Source: Cymbomonas tetramitiformis (Eukaryota > Chlorophyta > Pyramimonadophyceae > Pyramimonadales > Pyramimonadaceae). From it: 64,000 nucleotides of DNA. Within the stretch, counting starts at the first letter, position 1, and the number at the start of each line of letters is the position of its first letter. Positions 9,201 to 18,100 of the stretch are shown in pieces. The position numbers were made by a program, and so were the translations under genes. The DNA lies in NCBI GenBank assembly GCA_001247695.2, contig LGRX02003595.1, positions 62,001-126,000 of the forward strand, given 5' to 3'. The notes beneath the pieces are model-generated. The model made no database searches. It saw nothing but the letters and a program-made list of their open reading frames with translations, and was not told the origin of the DNA.

Positions 9201-11072
9201 TCCACCCCAGAAGCAGTTCAGTGGCAGGAGGCTATGGATGCCGAAGTGGCTGGTCTGGCCGCCGACAATAAAATGGTCCCGGGACACCTTCCCTCGGGTA
9301 CCAAAGGCCTGACCACTCTCTTTGTGTTCTCCAGACCCTTCAAACCAGACCCCTCAGCACCATCCGGCACACGGCAGATCTTCAAAACCAGACTGTGTGC
9401 CAATGGTAAGCAGACATACGGCTACCTTCCGTGGGAGACCACCTGTACCACACCTCAGCTTTATGCCTTCAGACTGGCCTTCATCTTCGGCAGCATCTTC
9501 AGTCTGAAGATGAGTCACTTCGATGTCTCCCAGGCCTTTATGAATGCTAAGCTGGATGTTCCAGTATGGGTATCATTTCCGGCTGGTTACACCTATCAGG
9601 GGTTCGGTGGTGCTTTACTGCACTATGCACTGTATGGCCTTAAGGTGGCTGGTGCTTCCTGGCAGAGACTGGTTAAGGTTTTCATGCTCAGCTTTATGTT
9701 CGGCGAGGTGACATTCAGGCAGTCCTCTCATGATGACTGCATATATTTCATCTACACTGATTTGGTTAAGGCCATGTGTGTTGTCTATGTGGATGACTTC
9801 ATTCTGGTCGCCAGTACAGAGCTTGAGGATGCCTTCTGGGCAGCTTTCAGAGCCAGGTTTCTGGCTAAGCATCTCGGAGAGGTCACATCGGTTCTCCAGA
9901 TGCGGGTCAGGCAGGATCAGGCTGGTATCTACCTTTGCCAGTCCAGACAGATCAAGGACTTAATGGCCAACAACAACATCACAGCTCATTCCTTCAGAAC
10001 ACCTATGGACCCGAAGCTCATCATCAAGAAACCAGCAGATCCAGACTTATCCCTTGTCCCCAGTTACAGATCCATCCTCGGCTCACTGCTATGGCTGACC
10101 CGTGGCTCACGACCTGACTGCTACTATCCCGTAATCTATCTGGCTCAGTTTGTATCATGCCCTTCTGAGGAGTCTATGAAGGCTCTGATTAGAATTGCGC
10201 AGTACATGGACAGCACGGCTCATTACTCTCTGGCATTTTACTACCCCGAGACTCCGGTCAAGGTCATCACCATGTTCTGTTATTCAGATGCTGACCTGGC
10301 TAGGGACTTAGAGAATGATGCCCGGTCTTATTCTGGCTCCGTGATATTCCTGGCTGGTATGATACTACAGTGGCATTCAGGGAGGCAGACCATCACTGAG
10401 GTCTCCTCCACAGGGTCAGAGTATGTTGCAGCCAGTACAGCAGCACAGCGGTTGGTATCACTGATGTTCATGCTCACTGAGATATTTGGTTCTATTACTC
10501 ACCGTATTGATTCCCAGCAGCCCCTTGATTCCGATCTTGACCATGCTATTCAGTACCTTGACAGAGCAGCCACAGATATTCACTTTGACATGCCCTCTCT
10601 TCAGACTACCTCAGTGCTCAGGCGTCTGCTTGACAAACAAAACAAGCCAGCAGACGGTCTGACCTCAGTCCGCCCAAACTCTCCTACAATTCCTGATGAA
10701 CTCAGTACAGATGAAATCACCCCCCTCAAGTTCCAGAACAACAGAAACAGAGAATATATCAGTACAGCCTCAGCTCAGCCCCGCCTGGAGTTACCTATTC
10801 CTCTACTGCTGGATAATGATGCATGCAGATCTATTGTCGAGCATCACCTCCTCTCCGAGAAGGTGAAGCATGTGATTATCAGATTTCATGTCCTCCGAGA
10901 CTTTGTCAGATTGAACTGGATTCGGTGTGCCAGAGTCCCATCACCTCGGAACCTGGCAGACCCTTACACCAAACCAGTTCCTCCAGTCAAGGACATGCAG
11001 CCATACTTCATTCAGATGTTCCAGCAATATATGGCCATGGGTAAGGCTCAGGCTGCAGTTATTCAGAAATGA
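3243..11072 (+). CDS. Copia Gag-Pol polyprotein, 2,609 aa, intact
   Basis: Single frame from ATG 3243. Residues 1-340 are Gag-like. A Lys/Gly-rich stretch (about 345-368) precedes a CCHC knuckle (C382, C385, H390, C395). About 700 residues of acidic, Ser/Pro/Thr-rich sequence follow, with a GYSSGDGS repeat and two hydrophobic segments (about 843-865 and 1011-1035). The aspartic protease motif DSGAT is at D1117. Integrase shows the H-X4-H and C-X2-C zinc site (H1443, H1448, C1485, C1488) and a D-D-35-E triad (D1518, D1594, E1630). Reverse transcriptase has FDVSQAF (D2094) and YVDD (2182-2185). RNase H residues D2349, E2386 and D2524 are visible, with a long insertion between the last two. The usual Copia polyprotein is about 1,300-1,500 residues, so this one is unusually long. 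Gag and Pol share one frame with no shift or stop. Confidence 0.95.
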   Translation: MSSTPFATPPVLPRRLLTHPPGARKRQLKFGALNGTPTPADAPDTSDLSVCNNLAWELLRKPAEFDALLSVIKGKCVEPGESAKTWKFTSSEKNSRLLLDILVEQLDSRLTLVHPKMALMFDLQNHGLEVPKKANLLLLELLQSLCAGDALRVLRKADRLFPGDGKIALVHLVRHVVPDHEEFSAADFLFAGDRVDLKAGQDPADYIDVFQTSLDTVESDLGPGCTVTISEKARIALFLRRICPVFYKAVHDAYTEEKLDADSSLSLLTCFRETRAVHRNAGTKLKSPLTAAFYNDAGSHHGGSRGAHGRRGVSDRTPSRQYIPPRRTNPFKGFGSGYRAGVFPRKGGKTGGKGKQKSGKGKGKGKSRVVFDRQTQQFRGECWTCGSKGHRAADCPKLMSAHAFHLDPKLLAEHARTEILAAQFQTAYEESEQALESFCLLHGTPAVVGYQEDSCSDSESEESSHSASQEHGNSDESDDDGDWDGLSEAQQQEWDRLQEHAEAKFQKFCAQSEKVSLSLGRVHFGMFRTGTEQKACDPFPTPPYLLPDIPVSAPVSAQHDAPLEVSQHSPQSTAAVVFACCREYHSGQTQQTPHGSALVDHAPQDRADSSVVSARLFAAQCESLSSPVHHTHTVPALTETCSLFAGMTVVQGDSEDSDMYTAPAPTEHSSPHHTHSASLLREGSRSSAVPPPASPLSAPGKSLEQVHWERVWEEDYRSPTVCHGNLLPSKSSLGARGVAPLVTPPPPGPPDLLLSDAGSAVSVSPPASEHRVHTGGTDTAPNFNSINLGGRPTEGSLFPSFLQQCPPVPAPVHESLDLTGDTHMSDTQAPPPPPRRVGRGGVSIFRCAFMSFALFTCFLASASAEALSAAAPVQGVWYGLTLCQPGGEMGGGKSSTAVSQYSQSVQSVQSVWSGDGGLSDGGLPDGGIGITPDWSATRQCSSGDGSGYSSGDGSGYSSGDGSGYSSGSDWYWQYDSGQHRHYGSPRGSDGSPPDSSAQICLLQALEKRRQRYRAVSALLLTAFLGIVLTCLYQSVYEEFLVEAHFEAGHHLSPISAVCSPVTQTPLYGAMQYVGDTALEMCTWFGLFCAPPSVIFSQDPMIHLYSITGSDTDGIVCDSGATGNITGSRHRITDLDTSRTISFSTVMTGPASRTDGTGTLRLIGRDILTGDIDEYSIPGCHFKHGAKTLLSTRVMLREGFSSPDFISMTYTHLDSGRIYSIIDDGTDYLWAEPESADVSFQAFQGNKKRHRSGDPSDWMWSNSQYSTWATTHGSPTATAKLGEPAFDVSMFGDSLPVGEGNNHPALQHYHSQNSIFSVQLTGYYFYANPPFTISILDRLFTKGNADFPLDPHNTVYFWIVPYMPSHRIWHKTCTMEVLHIWPTGTTGLFSYLERHTYTSTHPLTPAGSDGGPGRVFIDGTPFPICILYRDRHTPIRVSPPLELHDALGHASMTRILRLYDMPGVDLGRPQCSRAALASLTTCSQWCAVCATTGLKQKSAPSRDRLRTSQQQPARKWASDLTGPISPSGYNGHRYRIHFIDISTRYLFVFTVASKADYYVCLLRFIAYTRSLSYGIDELFLSTSTVSDTEMVLRTDCAPEMADAKCRAAYQQHGIVHQTSSPTVHTDNPYAENVTGILSRMIRSILTASGLDLSYWPLAAKHGALLWSITPHKEVVTTPIHTMTGHHFQYRRLRAFGAHCYVVMDSQQRNSRQPGISSKLQNRSWAGRMVGISMGSNAYKILDTSDGTVHLVGKPHWIPTYEHLGRSMSAFPDTMAADREADATFIRPSPFSETLDCTYAQIIEISSYYCTSDRQSYGCVLLSVPSRDNTWTDVVHYVKSTPDGTHYRHLLVYVAHYRKTVSVNEHYPIWTAVRARESRRHPSYGAIIISTDRGSSTPYGVIFEPTPESTYGWHMDLPATLVSFPSTHAAAFLPFSDDPSRDVRPEYIPQQYTSADSFIRSGPRDLVVHMFNISAPQLKPVHGVKQALSTPEAVQWQEAMDAEVAGLAADNKMVPGHLPSGTKGLTTLFVFSRPFKPDPSAPSGTRQIFKTRLCANGKQTYGYLPWETTCTTPQLYAFRLAFIFGSIFSLKMSHFDVSQAFMNAKLDVPVWVSFPAGYTYQGFGGALLHYALYGLKVAGASWQRLVKVFMLSFMFGEVTFRQSSHDDCIYFIYTDLVKAMCVVYVDDFILVASTELEDAFWAAFRARFLAKHLGEVTSVLQMRVRQDQAGIYLCQSRQIKDLMANNNITAHSFRTPMDPKLIIKKPADPDLSLVPSYRSILGSLLWLTRGSRPDCYYPVIYLAQFVSCPSEESMKALIRIAQYMDSTAHYSLAFYYPETPVKVITMFCYSDADLARDLENDARSYSGSVIFLAGMILQWHSGRQTITEVSSTGSEYVAASTAAQRLVSLMFMLTEIFGSITHRIDSQQPLDSDLDHAIQYLDRAATDIHFDMPSLQTTSVLRRLLDKQNKPADGLTSVRPNSPTIPDELSTDEITPLKFQNNRNREYISTASAQPRLELPIPLLLDNDACRSIVEHHLLSEKVKHVIIRFHVLRDFVRLNWIRCARVPSPRNLADPYTKPVPPVKDMQPYFIQMFQQYMAMGKAQAAVIQK

Positions 11073-11768
11073 TTTACTGGTATTCAGAAAGCAGCAGCAT
11101 GATCTGACTGTGAGTACCTTGCTTTCCCGTTTTCCTGTTTTGGGTTGTTTGTGTAGCTGACTGTGCTTTGCAGGTACTGGCCTATATTCAAAATTACTTA
11201 TGGCTGGTTACTTTATGTTAGCTACTGTTTTCCTTAGAAATGAATCACTGTATTAGATAGAAAATGATGTGCACTCATTGATAGATTGTGTATATGGACA
11301 TTGTATTCCGAGCTCACTCTATGGTATTAGCTACACTGCATTAGTCATGGTATCCTTACAGTGTCTGTTCCGACCGTGAGCGCCACCGCTGCTGTCAGTC
11401 ATGATCTCTCTCTTCATTCTCCCTCTGCAGTAAGTCTTTCCGGTGACGGGCGGATCTGGACCTGCTTCGGCACTCCTTATCCTAACCCTGACGAAGCACC
11501 CCGGATAGCTTGCAGCCACGGTGTGTGGACCTCCAGAGACATGACATATCACTATCCCCCGACAGCAGGGTGGCACCAGGGACAGATTACTGCCCGTGTC
11601 AGGACGTTGGGTCTACGGACCAGCTTTTCGGGGTTTTCAGCCCTGACACGGTGTGACTGCAGTTCCACCATTTCCATCATCTTTCTGGATTTTGGTTCTG
11701 GCACTGGATTAGTGGCATGTATCTTGGTTTGATTGGTTATTGGTCTGACCACCTCACTCGAGGTGGTG
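11073..11768 (+). other. 3' region and polypurine tract of inner element
   Basis: About 700 bases after the polyprotein stop. The open frame at 11361-11732 has no recognisable domain. Immediately before the right LTR is the purine-rich GAGGTGGTG (11760-11768), placed where the plus-strand primer would form. The outer element has the closely similar AGGGTGGTG in the same position. Confidence 0.6.
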
Positions 11769-12097
11769 TGCTGGAGTTGACATTCAGTCCGAGCTCAGTC
11801 ATCAGAGTTGTCATCACCGACCCGTCATGACCGCTGTCATCACCGACCCGACCTGACCGCTGTCATCACCGATACGGCTCGACACCTCTGACTACCTCAC
11901 TGACCTGATTGTCACCTCCTCTGATCGAGTTCGGTTGTCACATGAGACAGAGCACACACTAGCTCATTTCGCATCACACTCAGCATACTAGAACTATATA
12001 TTATATCTTCTGTATGTTGAGAGAGATTCTGAGTGCGAAACCCTGAGCGTTGCAGTGCTTCCTGTTTGACCTGTCTGACTGACTGGGTCTTCTCGCA
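11769..12097 (+). repeat. 3' LTR of inner Copia element (329 bp)
   Basis: Identical by eye to 2481-2809, same length, TG...CA ends, followed by the CCGCC duplication. Confidence 0.95.
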
Positions 12098-12102
12098 CCG
12101 CC
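12098..12102. repeat. 5-bp target site duplication (right), inner element
   Basis: CCGCC directly after the right inner LTR, matching 2476-2480. Confidence 0.92.
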
Positions 12103-13065
12103 TTCGACAACGAGAACGACGAAGAGTTCGCTGACTTGTGCCATGAGCACGAACAGCCGCTGGTGCGTACCGATCCTGAGCCTTTCACCTACCCGGTACG
12201 GCACGACGTGGGGTTGCGTGCACACTATGCGGGCTTGGGTCATGGTGCTTCGGGCGCCGGCATGGGAGATGTGCTATCAGATGCACGGGGAGTACTCGAG
12301 TCCCTGCGGTCTGCGGCTACGGCTGCACAGGTCGGTGGTGCTACCACAGCTGGTAAGCAACCACCACTGCACATCGGCACTTTGTCTGTGCCGCAGGTGG
12401 GGTGCGATGCGCAACCACCACCTGCCAATCGCGAGATCGACGCTGGACTTTACCCTGTTTCGGCATCGGACCCCGCTTCTTTCGATTCTCCTTTCGAGGA
12501 ACCGCTACGAGTGTCTTTTATGGACCGGGTGATGCCCGGATGCCCTGACCCTTCCCTTCATTTGTGTTCAATTGAGCCTTCTCACGGCTCGATTCAACCG
12601 GAAGAGCTTTCCGTGATCGACGATGACGACGGCCCCGACAGTTATTCCTTTTCCGGAGACGAGATTCCCTCGGCCCCACCGGCTACACGGTCACGTGTCG
12701 GTGTGGCAACATTGCCGAGGGTCTTCTCTCTTGCATCTCTAGCCCTGCCCGCACTCATGTGTCTTGCATGTGTGTCAGCGGTTCAGGGTTCGGTGGTGCT
12801 CGATCGAGCCCCTGAATTCACCGCAGCGGTACATCCCACTGGGGTGACTGCCAACAGTCTGCCTGCCTTGCCGTACTATTTTACTTTCGGCATTTCTTTT
12901 CCATCTTTGGTTTCGGCGGGTTTGAATTCTGATTTTCAATTTTCGGAATTTCTGATTTTGCTCTACGAGTCTTTTCCTGCCTCTGGTTTCTGGTCTTGGT
13001 TCTGGACTATGGTTCTGGCTTCTGGTTCTGGACACTGGTCTCTGGACTCTGGTTCTGGATTATGA
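12103..13065 (+). pseudogene. 3' part of the outer element's gag frame
   Basis: Beginning at 12103, directly after the duplicated CCGCC, the frame continues in phase with 1122-2480 for about 320 codons to a stop at 13063-13065. It is acidic and Ser/Pro-rich, then has a hydrophobic segment of about 23 residues (encoded at about 12724-12790, core LASLALPALMCLACVSA), and ends in a Phe/Ser/Gly-rich tail. This acidic region plus membrane-like segment parallels the one after the zinc knuckle of the inner Copia polyprotein. No pol domains follow. As it stands the segment has no start of its own and is disconnected from its 5' half. Confidence 0.75.
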
Positions 13066-13368
13066 CTTCTGGACTCTGGTTCTGGTTGAACTTCTTTGAC
13101 ACTGACAACTTCTTCAACTCTGGTGAACTCTGCAACTTTGTAGACCACTTTCAAAGTGGCTGAGTATCTGCAAAGATTGAGCTGTAGGAACTTAGCTTGC
13201 AAGCAGTATCCTAGCAGCAGTTTTAGGAAGGGACCGCCCTGGCTAAAGCACAGGCCTCCCTCTAGCAGTTTCCAGCTCTTAGCTGTTTGTTGTTTCGGAA
13301 CAATTTGCTTTGTCTGTGCTCCGCTCTCTGCCACCTGTAACAGCACTATGTACAGTCACAGGGTGGTG
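13066..13368 (+). other. 3' region of outer element
   Basis: About 300 bases between the stop and the right LTR, with no coding sequence seen. AGGGTGGTG at 13360-13368 is the probable polypurine tract. Confidence 0.6.
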
Positions 13369-13561
13369 TGCTGGATTCAGTGACCCGTAGGTCATAACTA
13401 TTCTGACTCCCGTTAGCTGTACCAGTACTCGTACAGTACTAGGTGACAGATCCCTAGGTCACAGACACGTTATATTCGTTTATCTCTTATAATCAGTTTA
13501 CACTTGTATGAAAGATATTCAGTGACCGCACCCGATATAATACGTTATATTATATCTCACA
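13369..13561 (+). repeat. 3' LTR of outer element (193 bp)
   Basis: Matches 558-750 except A at 13463 in place of G at 652; followed by TATGC at 13562-13566. Confidence 0.93.
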
Positions 13562-15196
13562 TATGCCATCCTGCCGTATATCAGATCCTGCGATTTTCGG
13601 AGCGCTGCCTCCCGGCATATGGGGGTCGCGGATTGCGGGGGGTTCCGCCCTCCTCCACTTGCTTTTCCCCTCCCCTCTTTCCTCTAGTTTTTCTTCTTTC
13701 TTTCTTCGTTTCTTCCCTTTCCCTTTCCCTTTCCTTTTCCTCTCCCATTTTCCTCTTCCTCTTCCTCCCCTTTCTCACGCTATTTCACTACCCGCGCTAC
13801 AATTCATGAATCCGCAATATTTCGTATCCACCACAACATTTCGATATGATATCATATTGCCACCGCGTGATCCGCTCATATCGTCACCATGGAGGGAGGG
13901 GGCGGTGCTTGGGAAGGCGGATACTTGGAAGGGGGTGCTTGCGGAAGGGGTGCTTGGAAGGGGGTGCTTGGAGGGCGGTGCTTGGAAAGGGGTGCTTGCC
14001 CGCTCCCAAGGCCCCAATATAGGTGCGTCCATGCCTTCCGTATGGGGCTAAGTGTTACGCCCAGTGTTAACGATTCCCACTATTAAAACCCGCCCGCCCG
14101 CCTGTGTTGTACGCCGGAATCGTCACGTACTTCTACACTGTAAAAAGGGGCGGGCGCCCTTAGCCGCGAGGAAATCTTCATCTGAGCAATTTAACATCGA
14201 CCAGCGGAACGTATACCATGACCTCTCTGACTCTCATCTGTCATGTCATGTCATCACTCTGGACTCTCTCGTCTGTCTCTGTGCCTACTGTATCGTGACA
14301 CAGTTCAGTACTGTACAGTATGCCTGGGAACACATACAGTACACACACGACACAGTCGAGACTCGAGTGACGGACTGACACACACACGACACAGAGACAG
14401 ACGTGAGACGAAACAGAAAAAGAGTTTCAAATTGAAATAGAGCCTTTAGTTTACCCGAAGGTCGTGGAACTTAATTCTTTTGGGATAGAGCTCTAATATA
14501 TCAGAGAGATCACGACGTGTTACGATAGCTGATTTTCAGGTGAAAGGGCCGATTTAATTCATCCAGCTGTACCTGGGTGCATACGTCTTTATGCATCTCT
14601 AGCCTCACACATATATTTGCAAGACTTGCTGCTGTGTCCAAGTTAGCAGCGGCCTCAAAGTCAACAGCGCCCTGAGGCGTTTGTCTCGGGCATCGAGGAA
14701 ATTATCTGCAACGAAAAGATTCACATTCGAATTTCGGAATGTCCTATTCTAATCATACGCCACAACCGGTCAAGCTCGAGTTTTTTTCCCCGAGGTGATT
14801 ACTTGGTTGGAGTTCGAGAAACCCAACTCTTCAGCGCAGATTTTCCACCGAAGTCGCAATACGCGGCACGTCACTGCAATTAGCGGGAACATCAAGCAGC
14901 TGAGGTTTTGGAGTGCTGTTGATGATTTCGGCCAAAATATGTTGCTCTTGGGCTACTTGAAAATCCTTCATAATTGACCAAGATTCTGCCTTATGGCTTG
15001 CACATAGGTCTCGATGTCACATATCGGAACACCGCCTCTAAGACGTCCAAGCTTTCGGAAATGATTGAGACCTATTCAGTGCACTCAAGGCCTTATTTAT
15101 ACTTGAGCTCGTCCGTTATGCTACTGATATAGGGGCCATAACCGGAGATCAAAGGGAATCAACTAAACACCGCTTCACATATGTTAAAGTGCTGAG
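13562..15196. other. intergenic: pyrimidine tract and short minisatellite
   Basis: The region holds a long C/T-rich tract at 13655-13790 on the plus strand and a short GC-rich minisatellite at about 13905-14000 with units like GGGGTGCTTGGAAG. CA/GA-rich sequence follows around 14330-14420. The rest is not recognisable. Open frames at 13563-14051 and 14052-14378 follow these simple sequences and look spurious. The promoter of the giant gene should lie toward the right end; I see no clear TATA box. Confidence 0.55.
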
Positions 15197-18100
15197 ATGC
15201 TCTTTCAGCTGACGGGAAGGGGCTGCAAGGGGCTCCTTACAGGCGCCCTTATATTTGTAGCCACTTTTTGTTTTTTGACAGTTCCCGCGAGCTCGCTTTC
15301 TGTGCTGGAGGATTTGGTGCTGTCTTCTGGGGTGGCCAAAACAACCCGAGCTGATACTGCAGACGCTGCCAGTTGTTCCATCCTCTTAGGAAATTTAACC
15401 GATTATGCAAACTGGGAAAGGAACGTATTAGGAGTCTGGAAACCAACGGAGTCGACTTGCGAGCTCATGCAAAACTTTAGCCGTGGAGGGTGCTTTTGCG
15501 GCGAGGGGATTTGGGCTGGATACGAAATCGACACCAGCGATTTGACTTCGACTTTCTACTATTATTGTGAAGACATTGCAGAAGGAACTCTGCTGCACGG
15601 TGAAAAGTGTACTTCTGGCGTTGAGGGTTGCAGTGAAGCGATAAATAGAACAGGGACCTGCCACTTGGCTTCCTACGCGCCTCCATCAACTTACAAGGTC
15701 CGCAACCTTAACTGTTGCAAGCTCGCGCGAGCCCTTTCGCAACGATATTTGCGCGTCCGTTTTACGTGCCTTTGATTTGCGGAGGTCTCTCCTCTGTGTA
15801 AGTTGGCTTTCACTTCACTGCCTGACTAGCAACGGGGAGTGGCACCTTTGGCGCGCTGGGTGGGGCTGGCTGCTCGAGGACATTTGAGAAGAGTTCTTAC
15901 ACATCGAAATTTGCGCTAGGAATGAGCCGATATTGATTTTTCGTGTTAATAATCACCTTCTTGAGCGCTAGGGTTCAAGTGAAGTCCCCTGGTCTCCTTT
16001 GCATCTGATGGCCAGCGATGAGTTTCGAAAACGCGCTCGTCTTTTGTAGAGCTTTGCAGCAAGAGCCGTTTGAAAGGATAGCTATAAGTGTTCTTCATGG
16101 CCAGCTCGGCTTGTTGGTGGGCCTGTCGCCCCATATCTGTTGATGGGTCTGTCGCCCCATATCTGGGTCCCCATCGTCAAGCATCGCGGTACATGTGAGC
16201 GGCGACCCCTCGTGCGAGCATGCATGCGCCCGTCAGAATTCATAGTGGCCGAGCACGCGTTGTGGGTATGGTGAGCATGCTGTTTAGCGGAAGCGGCGAA
16301 TTCTGGTCGGGTTCACCTTGAATCTAGGTTGTGCACTTTTTACAAGATGGATGGATTGGCCTCCCGGGCGCAGGTGGACATGCTGTACTATGGCAGCACG
16401 AATGAATCTGAGGTTTACACGGCGACGATCGACGGTGTCCAGCAGACCATCTCGGACTGCGTGCCGCGGGTTGCGGGCCCAGCTAACAATCTAGACCGCA
16501 TTCGCACGGAGGCGACCCAGAGCGGCAATCACAAGGCGTGCTTCCGCCTCGTTCTTGGGGAACAGGGCACGAACAGCACCATGACCCTGTCGGTTGCGTT
16601 GGGGGAAGAAATTCATCACTACACTCTGACGGTCACCCGTGACGTGACGTCGGCAAACAATACGCTCTCTCTTTTCCAGCTGACGACGACGTATAACAGT
16701 TCGGCGGGCGAGTCTTTCACCCCAGCATACATCAAAGTGAACTATACTGCGTGGGCGGAACGGTAGGTGCTCATGCCTTGCACGAGCGTTGACACCAGCG
16801 CGGGGCTCGCGCGCGTTTCTCGACGAGTTCTTGTCTCCGCCTTCCTCCACGCTTTGCGCAGCCGCCGCGGAACCGCGCAACCGCGCGGCGCCTCCCGATA
16901 CGCTGCATGTGGCTGCTCCCCACCCCGTGCGCATGGGGAGCTTCCATTCGCTGTGGCTGCTTCCCACCCCGTGCGCACGTGGAGCTTCCATTTGCTGTGG
17001 CTGTGTTTACCTACCACGTCCGTGTAAGGAAGTTTCCACACACATCAAGCGCTGTGCCGTCGCCTGCAGGGTTCCATTCACGCTGTGGCTGCTTCAACCC
17101 GTGCTCATCGCGGGCTTCCATTCGCTGTGGCGCTTCCAACCCCCATGCTTATGTGGGCTTCATTGCTATGGCCGATTATGTGGGCTTCCATTCGCTGTAG
17201 CGATGGCATATGTGGAGCTTCCATTCGCTGTAGCAGTCTTGCTCAATAGACTTCAAATGCTGTGGCGGGGTGCGCGCGCCAGACTTCCATTTGCTGTGGC
17301 CAGTGCGCATCGTGGAGCTTCCATTCGCTGTGGCTGGTGCGCATGTGGAGCTTCCATTTGCTGTGGCCGGTGCGCATGTGGAGCTTCCATTCGCTGTGCG
17401 CACGGCAGCCGATCGCCCTGCACACACACGCTGCATCCCTCCGCGCCGTGTACGGACGTCGCCCACCCTGCGTTCAAGTGGCATCTCCCTCCAATCTGTT
17501 CTCCGATGCCACCCACGTGTGGCCTTGCGCCACTGCAAACGGCTGCCACCCATCTTGCGGGCCACACTGCCTGGCGGGGTTTTGAGGAGACCCGTCTTGC
17601 GGGCCGCACTGCCTGGCGGGGTTTTGAGGAGACCCGTCTTGCGGGCCGCACTGCCTGGCGGGGTTTTGAGGAGACCCGTCTTGCGGGCCGCACTGCCTCG
17701 CGGGGTTTTGAGGAGACCCGTGTGCCCGGTTGCAGGTACGGTAACGATAGCCTTTGGTCGGGCTACCTGACCTCAGCAGGTGCGCCGAAGCTGCCCTTGC
17801 CGGTGACGCGGGTCAGGGCTGTGGCCGAGGTTTTCAGTGGATGGCGCACACATGCTCTCCCTTCCCGGATAACGGCTTTCAGCTGGAAACTGAGAAAAGC
17901 GTATGATATGTGTTGTGCCGACACCGGCGCACCGCGCTGCCGGCTGTGTGCCGGGGAGCTTGGGCGCCAGCGCAACACACCACTCGTAGTCCCCCCGCAA
18001 GGCTTTGCACAGGTCTCGCTGTGCCCCTGTCGCCGGCGGTTTGTCTCTTCTGATTCAAGCGTGCTTGTGTGGCTGGCCTCACGATTGATGCACGGATGCT

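Larger units (their letters stand above)
2481..12097 (+). mobile_element. intact Copia-type LTR retrotransposon nested in the outer element
   Basis: A 9,617-bp element bounded by two 329-bp LTRs that I read as identical, flanked by CCGCC target duplications. One uninterrupted 2,609-codon frame (3243-11072) carries Gag with a zinc knuckle, protease, integrase, reverse transcriptase and RNase H in the Copia order (integrase before reverse transcriptase). Identical LTRs, intact duplications and an intact reading frame mean a very recent insertion and possible activity. It sits inside the gag frame of the older outer element, which it inactivates. Confidence 0.95.
558..13561 (+). mobile_element. 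outer gag-only LTR retrotransposon, split by a second element
   Basis: Two 193-bp direct repeats (558-750 and 13369-13561) start with TG and end with CA. They are flanked by the same 5-bp target duplication, TATGC, at 553-557 and 13562-13566. Removing the inner element and one copy of its duplication leaves about 3.38 kb: LTR, leader, one gag-like reading frame, short 3' region, LTR. No protease, integrase or reverse transcriptase is present outside the nested element, so this is a non-autonomous element in the style of plant TR-GAG elements (established category; assignment inferred). The LTRs differ at one position I could find, G at 652 versus A at 13463. Confidence 0.93.

Noticed and set aside
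12136..13065. Independent gene downstream of the inner element
   Set aside because: It has no ATG of its own at the right place and continues the outer gag frame exactly after the target duplication, so it is the displaced 3' half.
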